From Chloroflexota bacterium (lineage in GTDB: Bacteria > Chloroflexota > Dormibacteria > Dormibacterales > Dormibacteraceae): a DNA stretch of 6,524 nt. Positions 1 to 5,302 of this stretch are shown piece after piece. Position 1 is the first letter of the stretch. The number at the start of each line of letters is the position of its first letter. A program made the translations under genes and the position numbers. The DNA lies in the NCBI GenBank assembly GCA_003446775.1, contig DMCH01000153.1:48507-55030 (forward strand), in the 5' to 3' direction. The notes beneath the pieces are model-generated. The model made no database searches and was not told the origin of the DNA. It saw only the letters and a list, made by a program, of their open reading frames with translations.

Positions 1-300
1 GCGGCATCGATCGTCTGGCGCGACAACTCTCGCAAGGTCGAGGCCGCGGAGCAGCTGCAGCTGACCTCGCGTGACCTGCTGGCGATGGGCGTGGTCGAGG
101 AGGTCGTGCCGGAGCCCGAGGGAGGGGCGCACCTCGACTATGACGCCGCAGCGCAGGCGCTCGACAGGGCTCTCCACCGGCACATGCAACCGCTGCTGGC
201 GCAGCCGGCCGCGGAGCTGCTGCAGCATCGATACGAGCGGTTCCGCTACATCGACTCGCTCGTCCACGCAGAACCGCACTTCGGCCCGAAAATAGACTGA
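1..300 (+). CDS. accA: Acetyl-CoA carboxylase carboxyltransferase alpha subunit, C-terminal part (5' end outside window)
   Basis: The frame is open from base 1 and ends at TGA 298-300, giving the last 99 residues of a longer protein. Residues about 13-45 carry the conserved C-terminal AccA signature: an EAAEQLQLT stretch, then DLLAMGVVEEVVPEPEGGAH. In AccA proteins this part closes the crotonase-like fold that transfers CO2 from carboxybiotin to acetyl-CoA, making malonyl-CoA for fatty-acid synthesis in the cytoplasm. The remaining tail is helical and charged, with an RYERFRYID motif like the usual RxxKFR end of AccA. Whether this is a stand-alone alpha subunit or the C-terminal half of a fused AccD-AccA polypeptide cannot be decided, because the N-terminus lies outside the window. 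Internal ATGs at 71 and 85 are not starts: the first is in another frame and the second lies within the conserved domain. The gene ends 4 nt before dtd. Confidence 0.9.
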   Translation, partial: AASIVWRDNSRKVEAAEQLQLTSRDLLAMGVVEEVVPEPEGGAHLDYDAAAQALDRALHRHMQPLLAQPAAELLQHRYERFRYIDSLVHAEPHFGPKID

Positions 301-304
301 GCGC

Positions 305-772
305 GTGAGGCTGGTCGTTCAGCGGGTCGCGGCCGGGTCGGTCACCTGGGACGAATCGGGTACGCAACAGGCTGCAACCATCGGGCCGGGCTTCGTGTTG
401 TTGGTGGGTGCAGGGTCAGATGACGATGAATCCACAGTGCGCCGGCTGGCTGACAAGGTCGTCGACATGCGTGTGTTCGCGGACGAGGCGGGCAGGATGA
501 ACCTGAGCCTCGAGGACGTGAAGGGATCGGCGCTGATCGTGTCCCAGTTCACGCTGTTCGCCGACCTGAGCCGCGGCCGGAGGCCGAGCCTGCTGAAAGC
601 GGGGGATCCAAAGCGGGCCCAGGAGCTCTATCTCGAGTTCGTGCAGCGATTCCGTGAACGCGGAATAGAGGCGAAAACCGGGAGCTTTGGAGCAGTCATG
701 CGAGTCAGCATCGAAAACGACGGTCCAGTCACGCTCGTGCTCTCGACCGACGATTGGCCGACCCGTGTCTGA
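305..772 (+). CDS. dtd: D-aminoacyl-tRNA deacylase (DTD)
   Basis: A 155-residue protein of typical DTD length that aligns with the family from end to end. DTD hydrolyses D-amino acids mischarged on tRNA (and glycine from tRNA-Ala), acting as a cytoplasmic proofreading enzyme. The N-terminal MRLVVQRV matches the family consensus and fixes the GTG start at 305. The two signature active-site motifs are present: SQFTL at residues 80-84 and GPVT at 140-143 within NDGPVT. The MNLSL segment (65-69) and GRRPS (91-95) are also family-typical. The start lies 4 nt after the accA stop with no clear Shine-Dalgarno sequence, and the last 8 nt overlap the start of the downstream EamA gene. Both suggest coupled translation in one transcript. 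No key residue appears to be missing. Confidence in the family is very high; in vivo substrates follow from family knowledge. Confidence 0.95.
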   Translation: MRLVVQRVAAGSVTWDESGTQQAATIGPGFVLLVGAGSDDDESTVRRLADKVVDMRVFADEAGRMNLSLEDVKGSALIVSQFTLFADLSRGRRPSLLKAGDPKRAQELYLEFVQRFRERGIEAKTGSFGAVMRVSIENDGPVTLVLSTDDWPTRV

Positions 773-1694
773 GGGCCGCAGCGGGCTCCTGCCTTACCTC
801 GCATTTGCCGCACTCGGCCTGATCTGGGGAGCGTCCTTTCTCTTCATCAAGCTGGGCGTGCAGGACATGAGCCCGACGGTGCTGGTGCTCATCCGGGCCG
901 GTTCCGGCGCGCTCACGCTGGCGGTGATCATGCGGGCGATGGGCCGGCCGCTCCTCGGCGAGAAGTGGAGGAGCAGGCTCGCTGCATTCACGTTCATGGC
1001 GGTCGCCAACGCTCTTCTGCCCTGGGTCGCCATCGCGTGGGGTGAGCAGCACATCTCGACCGGCCTTGCCAGCGTTCTCAACGCCACCACCACGCTTTGG
1101 GCTGCGATCTTCATCTACTGGGTCATTCCGGCCGAGCGTCCAAGCCTTCTCAATTACGTCGGGGTCCTGGTTGGCATCTCGGGCGTGGCCATCCTCGTGT
1201 TCCCGGACCTTGCCACCCACGGACTGTCAGGCAACGTGGTGGGCGTGCTCGCGGTGTTGGTGGCGTCGATCTCCTATGCAGTCAGCGCGCTGTTCCAGCG
1301 GACCAAGATGAGGGGCATGAACGTCTATGAGCAGAGCTTTGGGCAGCTTTTCGTGACCTCAATCCTCGCCCTTCCAATCGCTGCCCCGGCCCTCCCTCAA
1401 GTCCACCTCGCCGTGCTTTCAATGGCAGCCGTGATTGCGCTGGGCGTCGCCGGTTCGGGGGTCGCCTATTTGCTCTACTACTACACGATGAACACGCTCG
1501 GCCCCGTGCGCGCGACCGGCGTCACTTTTGTGGTGCCGATCACCGCCGTGTTCTGGGGCGTGGTGCTGTTGCGCGAAGTTCTGACGACGCCGATCATCGT
1601 CGGCATGCTGGTCATCCTCGTCGGCATCGTGCTCACCAACCTGCGTACTAGCAAGCGCGGTCAAGCGTCAGCGAAAGAACCCGCCGCCGCGTGA
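765..1694 (+). CDS. EamA/DMT-family permease (putative amino-acid or metabolite exporter)
   Basis: A 309-residue, strongly hydrophobic inner-membrane protein with about ten predicted transmembrane helices, near residues 10-30, 38-56, 71-91, 98-120, 128-146, 156-177, 190-209, 216-238, 246-268 and 275-293. These form two EamA repeats (about 12-146 and 158-293). The first helix has the WGASFLFIK motif common in drug/metabolite transporters (RhaT/YdcZ/PecM-like). Family members mostly export amino acids or other small metabolites; the substrate here is unknown. I chose GTG 765 because the frame also has an ATG at 687, but that would add 26 non-homologous residues read through dtd, whereas 765 puts a short polar head directly before helix 1. 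It overlaps dtd by 8 nt, and its TGA overlaps the next gene's GTG start (GTGA, 1691-1694). The Lys/Arg-rich tail is probably cytoplasmic. Confidence 0.88.
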   Translation: MSEGRSGLLPYLAFAALGLIWGASFLFIKLGVQDMSPTVLVLIRAGSGALTLAVIMRAMGRPLLGEKWRSRLAAFTFMAVANALLPWVAIAWGEQHISTGLASVLNATTTLWAAIFIYWVIPAERPSLLNYVGVLVGISGVAILVFPDLATHGLSGNVVGVLAVLVASISYAVSALFQRTKMRGMNVYEQSFGQLFVTSILALPIAAPALPQVHLAVLSMAAVIALGVAGSGVAYLLYYYTMNTLGPVRATGVTFVVPITAVFWGVVLLREVLTTPIIVGMLVILVGIVLTNLRTSKRGQASAKEPAAA

Positions 1695-2653
1695 GCGATT
1701 TCCTCGACGAGCACGCGGCCCAGGTGCGTGCCGCGGCGACGCGAATCCGGCCTCACATCCGCCGTACGGCGGCTCTAAGCACCGACCTGGATCCGGACCT
1801 TCGTTTCAAGGCGGAATGTTTTCAGGTCACCGGTTCCTTCAAGCCCCGAGGTGCGTTCAACGCGGTGCTCTCGCTGCTCGAACGCGGTCCTCGACCGAAA
1901 GGCTTCATCGCCGTGAGCTCTGGCAACCACGCGCAGGCGGTGGCCCTCGCTGCCCGTACGGTCGGCCTGCCCGCGCTCATCCTCATTCCCGAGGATGCCA
2001 ACCCGGCCAAGGTCGCGGCGACGCGGGCACTGGGCGCGGAGGTCATGCAGGACGGCATCACATTCGCGAATCGGGAGCAGCGCCTTCACGAGGTCATGGC
2101 CGAGAGGCAGCTGACGCTCGTGCACCCGTTCGACGATTGGGATGTCATCCACGGCCAGGGCACCGCGGCGCTCGAGCTGCTCGAGGACGAGCCAGCGCTC
2201 GAGGTGATCGCGACCCCCGTCGGCGGGGGCGGCCTCCTGTCGGGCACCGCGCTCGCAGCCAAGAGCCGTGGCGCTTCGGTCAGGGTGGTCGGCGTCGAGC
2301 CGGAAGCGGCTGACGACGCCTACAGAAGCTGGAAGGCGGGCAGCATCCAGAAGCTCGATCACTCCCCGGCGACACTTGCGGACGGCGTTCGGACGACCGC
2401 CATCGGCGTGCGCAACTTCGAGGTGATGTTTGGACAAGGGCTCGTCGACGAGATCGTCACCGTCAGCGAAGAGGAGATCGCCTCGGCGGTGGCGCTGGCG
2501 TGGACCCGGCTGCACCTCGCTCTGGAGCCGACGGGCGCCCTGCCCCTGGCCGCCTACGCCTCGGGAAAGCTGGGCCGGGGCCGCACCGGCCTGGTCTTCA
2601 CCGGCGGCAACGCCAACCTCGAAACGGTGGCTACACTGCTCACCCAACCATGA
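1691..2653 (+). CDS. Fold-type II PLP enzyme: serine racemase / threonine (serine) dehydratase family
   Basis: A 320-residue cytoplasmic enzyme with the tryptophan-synthase-beta fold and no C-terminal ACT domain, so it resembles TdcB or serine racemase in size rather than biosynthetic IlvA. The Schiff-base lysine is K51 in GSFKPRGA. SSGNHAQ (76-82) contacts the PLP ring, GGGGLLSG (178-185) is the phosphate-binding glycine loop, and TGGN (304-307) contacts the pyridine nitrogen. Family enzymes eliminate ammonia from L-serine or L-threonine, and some racemise serine. Two features favour the racemase-like branch. S77 sits where classical dehydratases (TdcB, IlvA) have Ala and where serine racemases have the re-face acid/base serine. 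VEPEAADDAY supplies E203/A207/D209 in the spacing of the Mg2+ site of human serine racemase. The start is GTG 1691, overlapping the EamA stop by 4 nt; the end overlaps the CBS start as ATGA. Racemase versus dehydratase activity is not settled by sequence. Confidence 0.9.
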   Translation: MSDFLDEHAAQVRAAATRIRPHIRRTAALSTDLDPDLRFKAECFQVTGSFKPRGAFNAVLSLLERGPRPKGFIAVSSGNHAQAVALAARTVGLPALILIPEDANPAKVAATRALGAEVMQDGITFANREQRLHEVMAERQLTLVHPFDDWDVIHGQGTAALELLEDEPALEVIATPVGGGGLLSGTALAAKSRGASVRVVGVEPEAADDAYRSWKAGSIQKLDHSPATLADGVRTTAIGVRNFEVMFGQGLVDEIVTVSEEEIASAVALAWTRLHLALEPTGALPLAAYASGKLGRGRTGLVFTGGNANLETVATLLTQP

Positions 2654-3117
2654 TCCCGGTCAAAGACGTGATGACGCGAAACGTGATCACCTTCCGCGAG
2701 GACACGCCGCTGGAAGAGATCGCGACGACGCTTGCGTCCAAGCGCATCACCGGCGCGCCCGTGATCGGAAGTGACGGGCACGTGACCGGCATCGTCTCCG
2801 AGATCGATGTCTTTTCGAAGAAGGGAAAGGTCGCGCGCGACATCATGAGCTCGCACGTCATCACCGTGAGCGAGGACACCGGCATCGATGAGGCGGCGCG
2901 GCTTCTGATCGGCGAGCGCATCCGCCGGGTGCCGGTGATCAAGCACGGAAAGATGGTCGGCCTGCTGAGCCGGTCCGACGTGCTGGACTTCTTCGCGAGC
3001 ACGCGCTGGACCTGCAACGTCTGCGGGCGCTGGGAGCGCGGGCTGGAGATGCCGGAGCGCTGTCACTCCTGCTCGAGCACCGACATCCACCTGGAGCGCG
3101 CCGATCCTGGCCACTGA
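2650..3117 (+). CDS. CBS-domain pair protein with C-terminal zinc ribbon
   Basis: A 155-residue soluble protein. Residues 1-55 form CBS domain 1 (VKDVMTRNVIT, then ITGAPVIGSDGHVTGIVSEID) and 62-118 form CBS domain 2 (ARDIMSSHVITVSED, then IRRVPVIKHGKMVGLLSRSD). Such pairs form a Bateman module that usually binds AMP, ATP, SAM or related ligands. Residues 120-149 hold four cysteines (C122-x2-C125-x12-C138-x2-C141), a zinc-ribbon or rubredoxin-like knuckle likely to bind Zn or Fe. The same architecture is known from archaeal-type proteins such as Thermoplasma Ta0289. ATG 2650 is chosen because it begins right at CBS1 and overlaps the preceding stop as ATGA. An upstream ATG at 2500 in this frame would add 50 unrelated residues read through the racemase gene. 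A regulatory role over its PLP-enzyme neighbours is inference; the direct partner or ligand is unknown. Confidence 0.9.
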   Translation: MIPVKDVMTRNVITFREDTPLEEIATTLASKRITGAPVIGSDGHVTGIVSEIDVFSKKGKVARDIMSSHVITVSEDTGIDEAARLLIGERIRRVPVIKHGKMVGLLSRSDVLDFFASTRWTCNVCGRWERGLEMPERCHSCSSTDIHLERADPGH

Positions 3118-3166
3118 CCGGCTGTCGCTGAAGGCCCAGAGCTTCACGGAGTCCGTCATTCGCGAG
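3107..3166 (+). other. Probable N-terminal extension of the aminotransferase (non-ATG start candidate)
   Basis: These 20 codons lie in frame with the aminotransferase and read LATDRLSLKAQSFTESVIRE when translated literally. The SLKAQSFTESVIREM part looks like the conserved N-terminal helix of this aminotransferase group, which in relatives precedes the AINFAQGFPDF strand. No ATG, GTG or TTG is in frame here, leaving CTG 3107 or CTG 3122 as starts. CTG 3107 would overlap the CBS stop by 11 nt and has a GGAG 10 nt upstream. CTG 3122 lies 4 nt after that stop. Initiation at ATG 3167 would discard the helix. Confidence 0.5.
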
Positions 3167-4285
3167 ATGACGCGCTTGAATCTCGCCCTCAACGGTCCGG
3201 AGCGCGCCATCAACTTCGCGCAGGGCTTTCCTGACTTTCAGACCGATCCGCGGATCCTCGAGGCGGCGGCCGCAGCTCTCCGCGACGGCTACAACCAGTA
3301 CGCGACCACCTGGGGTGCGCCACAGCTGCGGTCGGCAGTGGCAAGAAAGCAGGCGTCCGCGTGGGGCCGCGACGTCGATCCCGACACCGAGGTCACGGTG
3401 TCGTGCGGGGCGACCGAAGCCATGATCGCGGCCATGCTCACGGCCGTCGACCCGGGCGACGAAGTCGTCATCTTTGAGCCCTTCTACGAGAACTACGGCC
3501 CGGACTGCATCCTCAGCGGCGCCACGCCGCGCTATGTGACGCTGCGCCCGCCCGACTGGTCGTTCGATCCCAACGAGCTCCGCTCTGCCTTCACGAGCAA
3601 GACGCGAGCCATCGTCGTCAACACCCCTCACAACCCGACCGGCAAGGTCTACTCGCAGTCAGAGCTCGAGCTGATCGCGCAGCTGTGCATCGAGCACGCC
3701 GCCATTGCGATCACCGACGAGATCTACGAGCACCTCGTGTATCGCGGTCGCCACGTGAGCATGGCCACGCTCGACGGCATGGCGGACCGGACGATCACGA
3801 TCAGCGGCGCGAGCAAGACCTTCTCGGTCACCGGCTGGCGCGTGGGCTGGATCATCGCGCCACCGGACCTCACGGGCGGCATCCGCAAGGTCCACGACTT
3901 CCTCACCGTCGGCGCGGCCCACCCTCTGCAGATAGCGGTCGCCTCCGCCCTCGAGCTCCCCGCGTCCTTTTATGTGGAGCTGGTCGGCGACTACCGCGAG
4001 CGCCGCGATGCCATCGTCACCGGCTTGCAGGAATGTGGTTTCGAGGCGACGGTGCCGGACGGCGCGTACTACGTGATGGCGGGGATCGGCGGGTTCGGCT
4101 TCGACGACGACACCGCGATGGCGCGCCACCTGATCGAGCAGGTTGCGGTGGCGACGGTGCCGGCTTCGAGCTTCTATCACGATCCAGCGCGAGGTCGCGG
4201 CTACCTGCGCTTCAGCTTTCCCAAGCGGCTGGAGACGATCGAGCGGGGCCTCGAGGCGCTGCGCACATTCAAGCCGAGGCGTTAA
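3167..4285 (+). CDS. PLP-dependent class I/II aminotransferase (KAT/methionine aminotransferase-like); true start probably upstream
   Basis: From ATG 3167 this gives 372 residues of a fold-type I aminotransferase. It transfers an amino group between an amino acid and a 2-oxo acid, using PLP on K217 (SGASKTFS, 213-220). Other family residues are INFAQGFPDF (15-24), NQYATTWG (43-50), SCGATEA (79-85), NTPHNPTGK (152-160) with N156, DEIYEH (184-189) with D184 and Y187, GWRVGW (223-228), and the substrate-carboxylate arginine R348 in GYLRFSF. The QGFPDF and NQYA segments resemble kynurenine aminotransferase / E. coli YbdL-type enzymes, or aspartate aminotransferase-like proteins; substrate is unassigned. 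The frame stays open upstream of 3167 and encodes a family-like N-terminus (LSLKAQSFTESVIREM), so translation probably begins at CTG 3107 (GGAG at 3093-3096, 10-nt spacer) or CTG 3122. No in-frame ATG, GTG or TTG was found from 3167 back to about 2978. Confidence 0.92.
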   Translation: MTRLNLALNGPERAINFAQGFPDFQTDPRILEAAAAALRDGYNQYATTWGAPQLRSAVARKQASAWGRDVDPDTEVTVSCGATEAMIAAMLTAVDPGDEVVIFEPFYENYGPDCILSGATPRYVTLRPPDWSFDPNELRSAFTSKTRAIVVNTPHNPTGKVYSQSELELIAQLCIEHAAIAITDEIYEHLVYRGRHVSMATLDGMADRTITISGASKTFSVTGWRVGWIIAPPDLTGGIRKVHDFLTVGAAHPLQIAVASALELPASFYVELVGDYRERRDAIVTGLQECGFEATVPDGAYYVMAGIGGFGFDDDTAMARHLIEQVAVATVPASSFYHDPARGRGYLRFSFPKRLETIERGLEALRTFKPRR

Positions 4286-4329
4286 CAGGCAGGGTTCTCG
4301 CCGCTGGCGACCAGGTCTACCTTGGCCGC

Positions 4330-4725
4330 ATGCGCAGGCTGGTTCGAGCGCCGCTGCTGTGGATGGTCCTGGTCGAGGTGGCCGTCGTCGGCGCGCTGAT
4401 CCTGGTCGCGTGGCATGCGATCGCAGGCGCGTCGGCGTCTGGGCCGCTTTCTCCATTCACCTTCCCGCCGGCGGCACCTTCTCCGGCCGACACCGCCCTG
4501 CCGGCCGCCGGGGTGCCTGTCGCCAACGCCGGCTCGCGTGGCCCGGCCCCCGGGCTCAACCTGGCGGTCGATTTCTGGCGCCTGCGGCTCGGAACCCTCA
4601 ACCACGACCAGGCGGAGTTCGAGGCGCTGGAATGGAGGATCACCCACACGGTCATGGACTCGGCCCGCGACTACCTGGAGACGGTCGTGCTCCCGGCCGT
4701 CAGGCGTGCCGAAGGGGGCGCCTAG
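4330..4725 (+). CDS. Hypothetical single-pass membrane protein, Pro/Ala-rich linker
   Basis: I do not recognise this family. The ORF encodes 131 residues. A short basic head (MRRLVR) is followed by one hydrophobic segment at about residues 9-32 (LLWMVLVEVAVVGALILVAW), giving a likely N-in membrane anchor or uncleaved signal. Residues 34-76 are a low-complexity Pro/Ala/Ser/Gly linker, probably extracytoplasmic. Residues 77-126 form a more ordered, probably helical domain with acidic and aromatic residues (DFWRLRLGTLNHDQAEFEAL, then EWRITHTVMDSARDYLETV). The start at ATG 4330 is 44 nt after the aminotransferase stop, placing the positive residues just before the hydrophobic stretch. The same frame is open far upstream (to about 3685), but that part is antiparallel coding noise within the aminotransferase. 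The stop is TAG 4723-4725, 7 nt from the convergent bactofilin stop. Existence is moderately supported by the membrane-protein pattern; function is unknown. Confidence 0.6.
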   Translation: MRRLVRAPLLWMVLVEVAVVGALILVAWHAIAGASASGPLSPFTFPPAAPSPADTALPAAGVPVANAGSRGPAPGLNLAVDFWRLRLGTLNHDQAEFEALEWRITHTVMDSARDYLETVVLPAVRRAEGGA

Positions 4726-4732
4726 ACGCTGG

Positions 4733-5104
4733 CTACTTCTGCTCCGGGGCCATGGTGACGTTGCCGTTCAGTGTCGCTCCGTCCTCGACTGTCAGGCGCC
4801 CCACCTTGACGTCGCCGTTGAGGCGCCCGGAGCCGCCGAGGGTGAGGCGGCGGCGCGCCGTCACGTTGCCATTGACCTGGCCTCGAACACTGACGTTCGA
4901 GCCTTCGATGGTGGCCTGGACGTTGGCCGAGCTGTCCACTGATATGTCGCCGCTGGCCTTGAGCTCGCCTTCGACGTTGCCCTGGACCTTGAGGTCCCCC
5001 TGGATGTCCAGGCGCCCGTGCAGGCTGTCGCGAGGGCCGAGATTGACGACGTTGTTGCCACCATTCGGGGTGGTCGCGGGTGCGGATTTTTCAGCCTGGG
5101 CCAT
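4733..5104 (-). CDS. Bactofilin family polymer-forming protein (DUF583)
   Basis: A 123-residue protein on the minus strand. Residues about 28-118 are a run of short beta-helix rungs typical of bactofilins: repeated G-(D/N/R)-(hydrophobic)-x-(V/G) turns such as LHGRLDIQGDLKVQGNVEG, later GQVNGNVTA and GRLNGDVKVGRLTVEDGATL. Bactofilins self-assemble without nucleotides into cytoskeletal filaments that organise cell-envelope enzymes or polar structures. The N-terminal about 25 residues are Ala/Thr/Asn-rich and disordered, and they lack an obvious hydrophobic membrane-targeting stretch; the C-tail is short. I chose ATG 5104 because a clear GGAGG (plus-strand 5113-5117) lies 8 nt upstream. A TTG at 5152 in the same frame would add 16 residues but has no properly spaced ribosome site. 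It converges on the small membrane gene and diverges from the methyltransferase. Confidence 0.9.
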   Translation of the reverse strand: MAQAEKSAPATTPNGGNNVVNLGPRDSLHGRLDIQGDLKVQGNVEGELKASGDISVDSSANVQATIEGSNVSVRGQVNGNVTARRRLTLGGSGRLNGDVKVGRLTVEDGATLNGNVTMAPEQK

Positions 5105-5112
5105 TTGGGCGT

Positions 5113-5117
5113 CCTCC
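5113..5117 (-). promoter_or_regulatory. Strong Shine-Dalgarno site of the bactofilin gene
   Basis: The minus strand reads GGAGG here, followed by an 8-nt spacer and ATG 5104. This is the only near-perfect Shine-Dalgarno sequence at ideal spacing that I found before a gene in the window, and it decides the bactofilin start in favour of ATG 5104 over TTG 5152. Confidence 0.75.
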
Positions 5118-5135
5118 ACTGCGTTGATGAGCCTT

Positions 5136-5165
5136 TCCCTAGTTCTGCTCAACTCCGACGGTCAA
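5136..5165 (-). promoter_or_regulatory. Possible sigma70-like promoter for the bactofilin gene
   Basis: On the minus strand TTGACC (5165-5160) matches five of six -35 consensus bases. It is followed after 18 nt by TAGGGA (5141-5136), a weak -10 match. Transcription would begin about 25 nt before ATG 5104, leaving room for the GGAGG ribosome site. The poor -10 box keeps this tentative. Confidence 0.25.
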
Positions 5166-5262
5166 CTTGACTTGCGCCTGGGCGCGTATCTCGGAAGAGT
5201 TGGGAATTAGACGAGCTAGCATCGTAGCAAAGTGGTCGGCGGACATCAGGAAAGGGAGGCAA

Positions 5263-5274
5263 CCGGGATCCCGG
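5263..5274. repeat. Perfect 12-nt palindrome upstream of the methyltransferase gene
   Basis: CCGGGATCCCGG is fully self-complementary and sits 28 nt before ATG 5303, where a transcriptional operator could lie. In G+C-rich DNA a 12-nt palindrome occurs by chance about once or more in a window this size, so only its non-coding position makes it notable. Confidence 0.3.
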
Positions 5275-5302
5275 CGTACGTGGAAGCCCTGGGCGTAGAG
5301 CA

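Larger units (their letters stand above)
5105..5302. promoter_or_regulatory. Divergent intergenic region between bactofilin and methyltransferase genes
   Basis: This 198-nt stretch is the longest gap between genes in the window, and promoters for both flanking genes should lie in it. It is visibly less G+C-rich around 5191-5232 than the coding DNA. It contains an 11-nt inverted repeat GTCAACTTGAC (5161-5171) whose arms double as -35-like boxes on the two strands, and a perfect 12-nt palindrome CCGGGATCCCGG (5263-5274), 28 nt before the methyltransferase ATG. I found no convincing -10 element for the forward gene and no small ORF, tRNA or riboswitch pattern. Confidence 0.4.

Noticed and set aside
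687..764. ATG 687 as the start of the EamA permease
   Set aside because: It would add 26 polar residues read through the well-defined dtd gene, with no resemblance to the permease family; GTG 765 starts just before helix 1.
1775..2647. Long minus-strand open frame (about 290 residues) opposite the PLP-enzyme gene
   Set aside because: It is rich in Arg/Gly/Asp/His with no domain, has no ribosome site, and mirrors the forward codon pattern of a clearly real enzyme; long antisense frames are expected in G+C-rich genes.
2500..2649. ATG 2500 as the start of the CBS protein
   Set aside because: The extra 50 residues are Arg/Pro/Gly-rich out-of-frame translation of the PLP-enzyme gene; ATG 2650 begins at the CBS1 motif and overlaps the previous stop as ATGA.
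3659..4456. Minus-strand open frame opposite the aminotransferase
   Set aside because: The product is Arg/Ala/His/Asp-rich with no recognisable motif, wholly antisense to a gene with complete catalytic motifs.
5105..5152. TTG 5152 as the bactofilin start
   Set aside because: There is no properly spaced ribosome site for TTG 5152, whereas ATG 5104 has GGAGG at an 8-nt spacing.
4143..5210. Long plus-strand open frame (about 355 residues) running across the aminotransferase end, the small membrane gene and the bactofilin region
   Set aside because: Its translation is Arg/Pro-rich low complexity and its region is explained by three better-supported genes in other frames or strands.
5215..5228. 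Short GCTA...TAGC inverted repeat in the divergent intergenic region
   Set aside because: A 4-bp stem is too short to distinguish from chance and is not placed at a recognisable promoter element.
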